A stretch of 64,000 nucleotides of DNA from Mycobacterium sp. 852013-50091_SCH5140682 (GTDB lineage Bacteria > Actinomycetota > Actinomycetes > Mycobacteriales > Mycobacteriaceae), in contig NZ_LZTB01000095.1 in NCBI RefSeq assembly GCF_001665685.1, positions 26,918 to 90,917 of the forward strand, given 5' to 3'. Each line of letters begins with the position of its first letter. Positions within the stretch are counted from its first letter, which is position 1. This document shows positions 35,492 to 44,201 of the stretch, one piece after another. The notes beneath the pieces were generated by a model. That model was not told the origin of the DNA, made no database searches, and saw nothing but the letters and a program-made list of their open reading frames with translations. The position numbers and the translations under genes were made by a program.

Positions 35492-38062
35492 TCAGGCAGC
35501 CAGCGGTGAGTAATCGGTGGTGCGCTGGCGTGCGGGACGACCGATGCCCTCGGCGATGGCGACGAGTTCCTCGACGGTCTTGGCCGAGCCGTTCTCCGAA
35601 CCGGCCATGCGAGAGATGGTCTCTTCCATCAAGGTGCCGCCGAGGTCGTTGGCGCCGCCTCGCAGCATCACCTGCGTGCGCTCGACACCGAGCTTGACCC
35701 AGCTGGTCTGGATGTGAGAGATCCTGCCGTGCAACATGATCCGCGCCAGCGCGTGCACGGCCCGGTTGTCGCGGTGGGTCGGCCCCGGCCGCGCACCACC
35801 TGCCAGATACAGCGGTGAGGACTGGTGCACGAACGGCAGCGGCACGAACTCGGTGAAGCCGCCGGTGCGGTCCTGGATACCGCGCAGCACGTTGAGGTGC
35901 CCCACCCAGTGCTTGGGGGTGTCGACGTGGCCGTACATCATCGTCGACGACGAGCGCAGCCCCACCTCGTGCGCGGTGGTCACCACATCGATCCACTCCG
36001 AGGTGGGCAGCTTGCCCTTGGTCAGCACCCAGCGCACCTCGTCGTCGAGGATCTCGGCGGCCGTGCCGGGGATGGTGTCGAGCCCGGCCTCGCGCAGGCT
36101 GATGAGCCACTCCCGCACCGACAGCCCACTGCGGGTCACGCCGTTGGCGATCTCCATCGGACTGAACGCGTGCACGTGCATGGACGGCACCCGCGCCTTG
36201 ACGGCCCGCACCAGATCCGCATAGCCCGTGACGGGCAGTTCCGGATCGATGCCGCCCTGCATGCAGACCTCGGTCGCGCCGGCGACGTGCGCCTCCCAGG
36301 CCCGGTCGGCCACCTCGTCGGTCGACAACGAGTACGCGTCGGCGTCGCCCTTGCGTTGCGCGAAGGCGCAGAACCGGCAGCCGGTGTAGCAGATGTTGGT
36401 GAAGTTGATGTTGCGGTTGACGACGAACGTCACGTCCTCGCCAACGGTCTCCCGGCGAAGCGAATCGGCCAGGGCCGCAACGGCTTCCAATGCCGGCCCG
36501 TCGGCAGTCGCCAACGCGAGGTATTCGTCGTCGCTGCACCCGCCCGGGTCCCGTTCCGCAGACCGCAAGGCGGCCAGCACATCGGTGTCGATGCGCTCCG
36601 GCGCCCGCGCGGCCAGCTCGGAGATCTTCTCCCGGATCGACTCCCAGTCGCCGAACGCGCTGTCGAGATCACTGCGGGTCTCGGTGCGCCGCCCTTCCAC
36701 ATCGATCGCGGTGTGCAAATCGGTGCGTCCCAACGACTCCGACGCCTCATCCGGCTCCTGCCACGGCAGGCCCACCGGATTGACGTCGCGGGCCAGCCCG
36801 GTATCGGGGTCGGCCAGCGCATCGACATGCCCACGCACCCGCGGATCGATCCACGCCGCCCCGGCCTGGACGTAGGCCGGCTGCGCGGTCAGCCGCTGCA
36901 CGAGGTCGTAGCCCGCTTCGGCGGTCACCGCTGCGAGATCGTCGAGCGCGGGCCAGGGCCGCTCAGGGTTGACATGATCTGGGGTCAGCGGTGACACCCC
37001 GCCCCAGTCGTCGACGCCTGCTCCGATCAGCGCCAGGCATTCATCCCTGGACACCAGGTTCGGCGGTGCCTGGATGCGCATCTTCGGGCCGAGCACCAGG
37101 CGCGTCACCGCGATGGTGGCCAGGAAATCGTCGACGCCCGCGTCGGGCGTCGACGCCATCGCGGTGTGGTCCTTGGCCCGGAAGTTCTGCACGATCACTT
37201 CCTGGACATGGCCGAATGCCTTGTGCGACTTGCGGATAGCGTGCATGGTCTCGGCACGCTCGGTGAGCGTCTCGCCGATGCCGACCAGCAGGCCGGTGGT
37301 GAACGGGATGGACAGTCGACCCGCGTCGTCGAGCGTGCGCAGCCGGACCGCCGGATCCTTGTCAGGGCTGCCGTAGTGCGCCAGCCCCTTCGTTTCGAAG
37401 AGCCGCCGCGACGTGGTCTCCAGCATCATCCCCATGGACGGGGCGACCGGCTTGAGCCGCGAAAGCTCCGACCAACTCATCACTCCGGGATTGAGGTGCG
37501 GCAGCAGGCCGGTCTCCTCCAGAACCCGGATGGCCATCGCCCGCACGTAGTCGAGCGTGGAGTCGTAGCCGCGCTCGTCAAGCCACTGGCGAGCTTCGTC
37601 CCACCGCGCCTCGGGACGATCACCGAGAGTGAAAAGTGCTTCCTTGCAGCCCAGTTCGGCCCCGCGCCGGGCGACGTCGAGGATCTCGTCGGGCTCCATG
37701 TACATGCCCATGCCCTGTGCCCGCAGCTTTCCTGGCACGGTGACAAACGTGCAGTAATGGCACGTGTCGCGGCACAGATGCGTGACAGGGATGAACACTT
37801 TGCGCGAGTAACTGACCGGCAATCGGCCGGTGGCACCACGCCGCCCCGCAGAGACCAGGCCCGCATCGCGAACTCGTGCGGCGCTCGCACACAGATCAGC
37901 CAGATCGTCACCGCGGGCCGTCATCGCGATGGCCGCCTCGTCGACATTGAGCGCGACGCCGTCGCGCGCACGACGCAACACGCGTCTCAACGCGGCCGCG
38001 CTGACGGTCGGTGGGACCACCGGGCTGGGCAGATCGGCGCCGTGCTGGGGGTTCAGAGCCAC
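35492..38062 (-). CDS. fbiC: F420 biosynthesis protein FbiC (CofG-CofH fusion)
   Basis: Makes the 7,8-didemethyl-8-hydroxy-5-deazariboflavin (Fo) chromophore from tyrosine and a ribityl-pyrimidine. 856 residues, two radical-SAM halves: the CofG half has C-x3-C-x2-C (Cys97, Cys101, Cys104 in CRDTCHYC), and the CofH half has CYTGCRFC near residue 560. Actinobacteria have this fusion, and the length is standard (Rv1173). F420 serves many mycobacterial reductases. Convergent palindromic repeats lie just beyond its stop. Confidence 0.97.
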   Translation of the reverse strand: MALNPQHGADLPSPVVPPTVSAAALRRVLRRARDGVALNVDEAAIAMTARGDDLADLCASAARVRDAGLVSAGRRGATGRLPVSYSRKVFIPVTHLCRDTCHYCTFVTVPGKLRAQGMGMYMEPDEILDVARRGAELGCKEALFTLGDRPEARWDEARQWLDERGYDSTLDYVRAMAIRVLEETGLLPHLNPGVMSWSELSRLKPVAPSMGMMLETTSRRLFETKGLAHYGSPDKDPAVRLRTLDDAGRLSIPFTTGLLVGIGETLTERAETMHAIRKSHKAFGHVQEVIVQNFRAKDHTAMASTPDAGVDDFLATIAVTRLVLGPKMRIQAPPNLVSRDECLALIGAGVDDWGGVSPLTPDHVNPERPWPALDDLAAVTAEAGYDLVQRLTAQPAYVQAGAAWIDPRVRGHVDALADPDTGLARDVNPVGLPWQEPDEASESLGRTDLHTAIDVEGRRTETRSDLDSAFGDWESIREKISELAARAPERIDTDVLAALRSAERDPGGCSDDEYLALATADGPALEAVAALADSLRRETVGEDVTFVVNRNINFTNICYTGCRFCAFAQRKGDADAYSLSTDEVADRAWEAHVAGATEVCMQGGIDPELPVTGYADLVRAVKARVPSMHVHAFSPMEIANGVTRSGLSVREWLISLREAGLDTIPGTAAEILDDEVRWVLTKGKLPTSEWIDVVTTAHEVGLRSSSTMMYGHVDTPKHWVGHLNVLRGIQDRTGGFTEFVPLPFVHQSSPLYLAGGARPGPTHRDNRAVHALARIMLHGRISHIQTSWVKLGVERTQVMLRGGANDLGGTLMEETISRMAGSENGSAKTVEELVAIAEGIGRPARQRTTDYSPLAA

Positions 38063-38310
38063 TCCCCTGTAACCCCGGCGATGTCGTCAATCATCCACGC
38101 GTCTCACATTCTGAAACCTTGGCGGCTGCCATAGAGGTCACAGTAGTACTGACCGCTGCCGCGGTGCGTTCCTGCTACCACGCAAACTACCGTCACCCCC
38201 TGCTCCGACGCGCCCGAGCGCTACGACACGCGGATATTCCAGATGTTTATTGACGGGGCGCGCGATAGGTTAAGGGCCGGGTTGGGACTGTGAACTTCCA
38301 GGGAGCTTTC

Positions 38311-39579
38311 ATGACTGTATCTGTGCGCTCGTATCTCATCGCCGGAGCAGCCGCGGCTACCGCCACGACCATCGCGCTCACCCCGGTCCAGGTGACGCCC
38401 GCAGATATCGCAGTTCCAGCCCATCCGACATCATCGGCCCAACCGCAGTTGACGCAGGCCATGGTTGAGCTGCTGGCCGCCGCGAGCCGCATGACCGCCG
38501 CCGTGCCTACCGTGCCGAAACCTGCGCCGGTCCCGGGCAGCGGGCCGACGACGGGAGCCGCGCCCGCCCTGGCGACGCCGAATGCGGTGGTGACCCCGCA
38601 GAACGCTGCCAGCGATTTCGTCACCTCGGCATATCAGTACATCCAGTCGTGGGTCGACTGGGGCGTGAACTACGGCGTGGACATCGCGTACTGGCTCGGC
38701 GGGTGGGGCGTACCGTTCGCCGGCTTGATCGGCGCGCAGACCGACATCTTCTACTACCAATTGATCAGGCCCATCTCCAACAGCGTCGTATACAACCTCA
38801 TCAATCCGGTTCTCAATGCTCCGCTGAATCTCGGAGTCTGGGCCAATGGCATCGTCGATGTCGGCTGGAGTATCGCCGCGGCAGCGTGGAACACCGTCGT
38901 CGCGGAAGCCAACTACTTCCTCGGCTGGGTGCTGCCGCCGCTGCCGCCCCTGCCCCCGGGCCTCCCGTTCGCCGCGACGGCCCAGACGACATCTCTGACA
39001 GCGACCGCACCGACGCAGACGTTGTCGACGGCGCTCGCCGGCGTGGGCGAAAGGCTGGCCAGTGCTTTCAAGGGCCTCACCGAGGGCGCCTCGCTGCTCA
39101 ACGTCGCTGACGTGAAAACCAAGCCCACCGCCGACCTCACCGATACGACCGGCGCCACCGGCGATGTGAAGAACCCCGTGCAGACCGTCGTGACCGACGT
39201 CGAGACCGCCGCCTCCGGGGCTGCCGATCTGGTGAAGGACGCGACGGAGAATGTCGCCGACGCGCTGCCCGGCACGACCGCGCCGACCCAGACCGACGAG
39301 GTCACCACCGTTCCCAAGTCAGTGCAGCAGTCGCTGCAACTGCAGAAGCAGGCAACCACCGACAAGTCGGTCGGCACGTCACGTCAGACGCGCATCAACG
39401 ATGTCCGCGACGGCGTCCGCAACGCCACGGAGGGCCTCAAGTCCACTGTGCAGAAGGCGACCGACGGCCTGCGTAATGCGGCGAAGGGCGCAGGCAAGAC
39501 GACGACCGACACCAAGACCAAGGTGAACAAGACCGACAAGCCGTCGAAGGACAACTCGGACAACTCGGGCGGCGATTAG
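38311..39579 (+). CDS. exported mycobacterial protein with basic DGV-repeat tail (paralogue 1)
   Basis: 422 residues from the ATG at 38311 (AGGGAG upstream). N-terminal signal sequence (VRSYLIAGAAAATATTIALTPV). The middle is hydrophobic and aromatic (YQYIQSWVDWGVNYGVDIAYWLGGW), like PE/PPE-associated surface proteins. The last 80 residues are low complexity with Lys, Arg, Asp, Thr: SRQTRINDVRDGVRNATEGL. The same tail type ends the protein at 42864, so the two are paralogues by domain. Sits where M. tuberculosis has PE12. Cell-surface role inferred; no known function. Confidence 0.75.
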   Translation: MTVSVRSYLIAGAAAATATTIALTPVQVTPADIAVPAHPTSSAQPQLTQAMVELLAAASRMTAAVPTVPKPAPVPGSGPTTGAAPALATPNAVVTPQNAASDFVTSAYQYIQSWVDWGVNYGVDIAYWLGGWGVPFAGLIGAQTDIFYYQLIRPISNSVVYNLINPVLNAPLNLGVWANGIVDVGWSIAAAAWNTVVAEANYFLGWVLPPLPPLPPGLPFAATAQTTSLTATAPTQTLSTALAGVGERLASAFKGLTEGASLLNVADVKTKPTADLTDTTGATGDVKNPVQTVVTDVETAASGAADLVKDATENVADALPGTTAPTQTDEVTTVPKSVQQSLQLQKQATTDKSVGTSRQTRINDVRDGVRNATEGLKSTVQKATDGLRNAAKGAGKTTTDTKTKVNKTDKPSKDNSDNSGGD

Positions 39580-39580
39580 G

Positions 39581-40030
39581 TCAGCGGGTCAGCCGTCGGC
39601 GCAGCAGCAGCGCCGGCGGCAGCGCCCCGACCACCATGAACAGCAGCGCGCTGTAGGCCATGATGCCGTGGCCGGTGAAGATCACGTCCCCGCCCGGGCC
39701 GCCGAGTGTCATCACGGCGACAGTCGCCAACCACGTCAGCAGCGGCAGTGCCGCGAACCGAAACGACTGCGTGCATTGCATCGCGGCCCAGACCAGGGCG
39801 GCATTGAGCGCACCGCTGAGGAACGCACTGATGGGAAATGGCACGACGCCGAGGTAGGTCGGTAGGAACAGTCCGCCGAGGACAGCCGAGATGACGCCGT
39901 CGACGGCGAGCAGGGCTAGGACGATGCGGTCGAAGACCGGACGAGATGCCGGCGCGTCGTCGACGCGCGGTGTCGTCGTGGTCAGGTCGGAATGCTGTCG
40001 AGCAACGCGACCATCGAACCGACCACCCAC
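39581..40030 (-). CDS. four-TM membrane protein (Rv1171-like; start uncertain)
   Basis: Up to 149 residues. Four hydrophobic segments beginning at about residue 35 (DRIVLALLAVDGVISAVLGG), typical of small membrane proteins; in M. tuberculosis Rv1171 sits in the same place beside mshB. Possible starts are a GTG at 40030 inside the preceding small ORF, or a CTG at 39985 that overlaps the small ORF's stop as CTGA; the latter gives 134 residues. No ATG is available. The gene is in an operon with the small ORF and mshB. Function unknown. Confidence 0.75.
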   Translation of the reverse strand: MGGRFDGRVARQHSDLTTTTPRVDDAPASRPVFDRIVLALLAVDGVISAVLGGLFLPTYLGVVPFPISAFLSGALNAALVWAAMQCTQSFRFAALPLLTWLATVAVMTLGGPGGDVIFTGHGIMAYSALLFMVVGALPPALLLRRRLTR

Positions 40031-40089
40031 TGGAAGTTGTCCGCCCGGTCCTGCCAGTGCTGCAGGTTCGGATCCAGATCGGGGTCCAT
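39982..40089 (-). CDS. 35-residue small protein in the mshB operon
   Basis: ATG at 40089 with GAAGGGAAACCC upstream (GAAGGG about 5 nt away). The protein is MDPDLDPNLQHW... then a helix-forming stretch and ends LLDSIPT; acidic, no membrane segment. It lies 62 bp after the mshB stop and overlaps the following membrane-protein gene. Its strong position and SD argue that it is real. No homologue recognised. Confidence 0.6.
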   Translation of the reverse strand: MDPDLDPNLQHWQDRADNFQWVVGSMVALLDSIPT

Positions 40090-40150
40090 GGGTTTCCCTT
40101 CGCCGCTGACTATTGCCGGATTTTTCGGAGCTTACCCCGCGTGGGCGACG

Positions 40151-41017
40151 CTATTCCAGAACCAACCCGGCAAGGAGATCGGTTTCCCAGCCACGGGAAT
40201 CGCGGGGCCCGGCCTCGCCTGAGACCAGCAGATAGTGCTCCTCCCCGATGATCGGCAGCGCGATGTTGTTCGACAGTGCACACGCGCGGCCGTCGGGGGC
40301 GACGGTGACCTGGGTCGCGTGGGCCTGCATCGCAGCGATCTTGGCGGGCAGGTGGTCGGTGGCGTCGACGACGGCGTCGACGCGGTCGTCGGGATATCCG
40401 AACGGCACATCCTCGATGGCGACTCTGATCCAGCCCTCGGGCAATTCGGACAGCGCACCCAAACCGGCACCCATCGCGCTGGTCGCGGTCACTGTCCAGT
40501 AGAACTTCGGCACTGTCCAGCCGTTGTCGGCCGCGGCAGCGACCGCGGCCGTGGTGACCCGGTGAGTCTGGATGTGGTCGGGGTGGCCGTAGCCGCCCTC
40601 GGGGTCGTAGGTGACGACGACGTGCGGGCGCATCTCGCATATGACGGCGGCGAGCTCGCCGACCGCCTCGTCCATGTCTGCGTCGACCCAACGCTGGCGC
40701 CCCTGGGCGTGGTGGGTGCCCATGCCGGAGTCGCGCCAGCGACCCGGACCTCCCAGGTAATGCGGAGCGCCCAGCCCGAGCGCCCCCAGCGCACGGGTGA
40801 GTTCGCTGATGCGATAGCCGCCGAGTTGGTCGGCGTGGTCCACGGACAGCAGGGCGTACCGTTCGCCGATCACTTCGCCTTCTTCGCCCAACGTGCACGT
40901 GACGACGCGGACATCCGCACCTTGCGCGACGTAGTGGGCGATAGTGGCGCCGGTAGTGAGGGTTTCGTCGTCCGGGTGGGCATGGACGAACAGCAGGCGG
41001 GGCGTTTCGTTGGGCAT
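40151..41017 (-). CDS. mshB: mycothiol biosynthesis deacetylase MshB
   Basis: Zinc deacetylase that releases acetate from GlcNAc-inositol in mycothiol synthesis. 288 residues from the ATG at 41017, which matches the family start (MxxTPRLLFVHAHPDDE). Zinc ligands are His14 and Asp17 in HAHPDDE and the His in GGYGHPDH. Longer frame to 41062 adds residues not seen in the family. Divergent from a CLC gene. Confidence 0.95.
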   Translation of the reverse strand: MPNETPRLLFVHAHPDDETLTTGATIAHYVAQGADVRVVTCTLGEEGEVIGERYALLSVDHADQLGGYRISELTRALGALGLGAPHYLGGPGRWRDSGMGTHHAQGRQRWVDADMDEAVGELAAVICEMRPHVVVTYDPEGGYGHPDHIQTHRVTTAAVAAAADNGWTVPKFYWTVTATSAMGAGLGALSELPEGWIRVAIEDVPFGYPDDRVDAVVDATDHLPAKIAAMQAHATQVTVAPDGRACALSNNIALPIIGEEHYLLVSGEAGPRDSRGWETDLLAGLVLE

Positions 41018-41090
41018 CGACCGCGACAGTAGTCCGGTCGCCACCTGGTCGGCCACACTCACTCGGCTCTCACGACGACGCCGGTTCCCC

Positions 41091-41096
41091 TACATT
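41091..41096 (+). promoter_or_regulatory. -10 box of leaderless CLC gene promoter
   Basis: TACATT ends 7 nt before the GTG at 41104. An AAGG directly before the GTG is too close to serve as SD. Confidence 0.4.
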
Positions 41097-41103
41097 CACC
41101 AAG

Positions 41104-42339
41104 GTGGATCGGCGGAACCTCGAGTTCGGTTGCGGCATCGTGGTGGTCGGGTTGATGGCCGGGCTCGCGGGTGTCGCGACGACGCTGCTGTTGCACGCCG
41201 TCGAGCATCTGACCTACCACTATTCGTTCGGTTCGCTGCTGGAAGGGGTCGCCGGTGCCAGCCCAGTGCGGCGCGCGGTCGGACCGATGATCGGCGGGGC
41301 CTTGGCCGGCTTCGGCTGGTGGATGCTGCGCCGCCGGGTCGAAGTGCCCGGTTTGTCAGCGGCGATCGCCAACCGTGGCCCCTTACCGCGGCGCCCGTTG
41401 ACTCTCGACGCCGGACTGCAGGTGCTTCTCGTGGGCTCTGGCGCGTCGCTCGGGCGCGAAGGAGCTCCGCGTCAATTTGCCGCCGTGCTGGGCGATTTCG
41501 GGACGTCGCGATGGGCGCTGACGCCACGCGACCGCGAGATCCTGCTGGCGTGCGCCGCGGGCGCGGGGCTCGCGGCGGTCTACAGCGTGCCGGTGGGCGG
41601 CGCGCTCTTCGCGGTCCGCATCATGCTCAAGACATGGCATCCGCGGGCCGTCGGCGCCGCGTTGATCACGTCCAGTCTGGCGGTCGCCGTCGCGAGTCCG
41701 GTCACTCACGCCGCGGCGCCCCTCGACTGGCCCAACCCCCAACTGTCTTATCTGCTCACGGGTTTCGCGTTGCTCTTGGCGCCGTTGAGTTTCGGAGCCG
41801 GGCTGGCCTTCAACCGCATCATGGAGCTGGCCCGGCCCGCCAGGACTCCGTCTTCATGGTTGTTGATCCCGGCGATCGCCGCGGCCGGGCTGCTGATCGG
41901 GATCTGCTCGATCCGGTGGCCCGAACTTCCCGGCAACGGTAAGAGCATCCTCACCGTCAGCCTTGACAGCGGCATGACGCTGGCCGCGGCAGCCATGATC
42001 TTTCTGCTCAAGCCGATCCTCACCGCGGTCTTCCTGCGAGCCGGAGCCGTGGGCGGCATGCTGACACCCGCGCTGGCCACCGGGTCGGCGCTGGGATCGA
42101 TTGTGGCACTGTCGATCAACACCTGGACCGAGCACCCGGTCAGTGTCGCGGCGGTGTCGTTGACATGCGCGGCCGGCGTGCTGGCCATCACGCAGCGCGC
42201 ACCGGTGTGGGCGGCATTGTTCGTCTGGGAACTGGCCCGGCCACCGTGGTGGGTGTTGTTGCCGTTCCTTGTCGCGGCCACTGCCGCGCACGGGCTGCGG
42301 GTGCTGAGCGAGCGGCGAAACCCGGCGCCGGCCAAGTAG
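41104..42339 (+). CDS. CLC-family chloride channel/transporter
   Basis: 411 residues, about ten hydrophobic segments. The CLC motif GREGAP (with preceding GSGASL) carries the glutamate that gates CLC transport, and VGGALFAVRIMLK and GAVGGMLTPALATGSALG follow the family layout. The usual N-terminal GSGIP motif is not evident, so selectivity may differ. Inner-membrane Cl-/H+ antiporter or channel. Start GTG at 41104 by the leaderless -10 box and the overall length. Confidence 0.85.
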   Translation: MDRRNLEFGCGIVVVGLMAGLAGVATTLLLHAVEHLTYHYSFGSLLEGVAGASPVRRAVGPMIGGALAGFGWWMLRRRVEVPGLSAAIANRGPLPRRPLTLDAGLQVLLVGSGASLGREGAPRQFAAVLGDFGTSRWALTPRDREILLACAAGAGLAAVYSVPVGGALFAVRIMLKTWHPRAVGAALITSSLAVAVASPVTHAAAPLDWPNPQLSYLLTGFALLLAPLSFGAGLAFNRIMELARPARTPSSWLLIPAIAAAGLLIGICSIRWPELPGNGKSILTVSLDSGMTLAAAAMIFLLKPILTAVFLRAGAVGGMLTPALATGSALGSIVALSINTWTEHPVSVAAVSLTCAAGVLAITQRAPVWAALFVWELARPPWWVLLPFLVAATAAHGLRVLSERRNPAPAK

Positions 42340-42863
42340 TTCCGTCACCGCACGCGATCGAGGCCGGTCCGCCAAAGTGGCGGCTCCCGACAACTGGTTG
42401 CGACGGGAATCACCCAGCAAACACTCCTCGGATGCGGTCACACGCCGTGGCGCAGGCGTGACACCGCGCGAGAGATGCACAGACAGGCTATATAGAGAAC
42501 CTTCGCAATCAGGCGGCCGTCCGCGGCCTGTCCGCAAAGCACCATTTCGCGCCGGGTCGATGGAAATCCGCTGCACCGGGCTCCGATCACAGTTTTCGAG
42601 TTAACACGCTGCAGACGCTGACACTTGTTTGCGCAACATGAATGCTTCAATGCAAATTTTTGCATCAACACATTGTGGCAAATCCGGGTAGACGTGCTTA
42701 CGTCTACGTCAAAACTGTGTATGAGCAGCTAGTTTTGACAGCAGTGCCGACAAGTTGCCAGCGATTTACTGATGAATGCAAACTTTTGAAAAGCGCTGAT
42801 TCATTATCTTACTCTCAGGTAGCTTTTGCCTTGCCGGGGGTACATCGAGGGTAAGGAGAACCT
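42340..42863. other. 524-bp AT-richer regulatory stretch before exported protein gene
   Basis: No gene. A weak CCGCC/GGCGG hairpin (42369-42383) may end the CLC transcript. From about 42600 to 42830 the DNA is clearly richer in A+T than its surroundings, with two 14-bp direct repeats, a perfect hairpin and a TATCTT box at about 42805. AAGGAGA stands 5 nt before the next ATG. Confidence 0.7.
42649..42788 (+). promoter_or_regulatory. direct repeats and hairpin in AT-rich upstream region
   Basis: AATGCAAATTTTTG (42649-42662) and AATGCAAACTTTTG (42775-42788) differ at one of 14 positions. Between them GTAGACGT-GCTT-ACGTCTAC (42688-42707) is a perfect 8-bp hairpin. The first repeat is also part of a palindrome ATGCAAAT/TTTTGCAT. 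Candidate regulator sites for the gene at 42864. Confidence 0.5.
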
Positions 42864-44111
42864 ATGCAAGTCGCTGCACGGTCAAATTCCGCACGGTCCT
42901 ATCTGGCGGCGGGCGTGGCACTGGTGGGCGCGGGCGCTATCGCGGTCAGCCCCGTCGCTCCGCCGCTGCCAGATGTTCACGTGCCGGCGGTCTCGACGGC
43001 ATCGGTGAACCTCTCCGCAGCCGTCGACCCGTTCGAGGCGTACGTCCAGCTAATCACCAACACCGTCAACAACGTCGGGACGCTCATCGGCACGGAAATC
43101 GCCGACCCGTTCCCGATTCTGCAACAGATCGTCGCCAACCAGATCACCAGCGGCCAAGGGGTTTTCGCGGGGCTGCAGCAGGCGGGCGAGGCTCTCGGGC
43201 AGCAACTGGACCCGTCAAATCCGTACGGCATCCCGGCCCAGCTCCAACTGGCGTTCACTCAGCTCTTCGCCGGTGACATCAACGGTGCTGTCGGTACCGC
43301 GTGGAGTGCCCTGCTCAGCCCGGTTCTGGTGGCAGGCCTGCCGCTGCTGGAGCCGATCACCAACGCCGTCAAGCAGCCTGTGCAGAATCTGCTCAATGTC
43401 ATCAATGATCCACTGGCCGTGCTCATTCCGGTGCTGGGCGCACTCAACACCGTGTATCCTGCGGTGCTGGTGAGCGGCAACGTCGGCCAGAACATGGTCG
43501 ACGCGATCAAGGCCGGCGACCCGCTCGGCTTCGTCAACGCGGTGATTGCCGGGCCCGGTCAGATCGCCGATGCGTTCCTCAACGGAGCCGAGGCCGCGGG
43601 CGGCGGTGGGTTGCTCGGACCGAGCCTCGGATTGCTCTCCGCGCTGCGGCAGGCCCGTGATGCCATCGCCAAGGACATCGCGCCGCCTGCCGCATTGACC
43701 GCCGCCGTGGCACAGTTGAGCGCAGCACCCAAGGCTCCGGCCAAGGTTGTCACGCTCGACGTCGCACCGGCCCCGGCAGAGCAGACCAGCACGGCGCCAA
43801 CGGAATCCACTCCATCGGGATCTGCCGCCGCGGGGTCTGCAGTGACCGATTCGCCGGCCGGTAATGGCGCCAAGACCGCGTCGAGCGACAAGGCGGCCAG
43901 CACCGCCACGCCAACCCGTGCCAACCGGCTCAAGCAGACTCAGGATGGGGTCAAGGGCGCCGTCAAGAACATCACCGACGGGCTGAAGAAGGCCGGTGAG
44001 GGATTGACCGGCAAGAAGACCGCATCCAAGAGCGGTGGCCAGAGCAATTCGACGGGTTCCGGCGAGGGCGGCAACTCGTCGGGCGGTTCAGGTTCGCACA
44101 ACGCAGCCTGA
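42864..44111 (+). CDS. exported mycobacterial protein with basic DGV-repeat tail (paralogue 2)
   Basis: 415 residues. N-terminal signal sequence (SYLAAGVALVGAGAIAVSPVAPPLP). The middle has amphipathic, PE-PPE-neighbour-like helices (FEAYVQLITNTVNNVGTLIG). The C-terminus is Ala/Ser/Thr-rich then Lys-rich: TRANRLKQTQDGVKGAVKNI and GLKKAGEGLTGKK, matching the tail of the protein at 38311. Probably surface-located; the basic tail may bind polyanions. The ATG at 42864 has an ideal SD. A clear terminator follows. Confidence 0.75.
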   Translation: MQVAARSNSARSYLAAGVALVGAGAIAVSPVAPPLPDVHVPAVSTASVNLSAAVDPFEAYVQLITNTVNNVGTLIGTEIADPFPILQQIVANQITSGQGVFAGLQQAGEALGQQLDPSNPYGIPAQLQLAFTQLFAGDINGAVGTAWSALLSPVLVAGLPLLEPITNAVKQPVQNLLNVINDPLAVLIPVLGALNTVYPAVLVSGNVGQNMVDAIKAGDPLGFVNAVIAGPGQIADAFLNGAEAAGGGGLLGPSLGLLSALRQARDAIAKDIAPPAALTAAVAQLSAAPKAPAKVVTLDVAPAPAEQTSTAPTESTPSGSAAAGSAVTDSPAGNGAKTASSDKAASTATPTRANRLKQTQDGVKGAVKNITDGLKKAGEGLTGKKTASKSGGQSNSTGSGEGGNSSGGSGSHNAA

Positions 44112-44123
44112 CCGTCACCTATC

Positions 44124-44166
44124 GGGTGGGCCTTCTCGTCACGACGAGGGGGCCCACCCCTATTTC
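44124..44166 (+). terminator. terminator after exported protein gene
   Basis: Stem GGGTGGGCC (44124-44132)/GGCCCACCC (44151-44159), extended inward by CTCGTC/GACGAG, followed by CTATTT. It lies 12 bp after the stop and also between convergent genes. Confidence 0.8.
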
Positions 44167-44201
44167 GGCACCAAGGGCACTCGGCCGCCCCGGGAGCGCC
44201 G

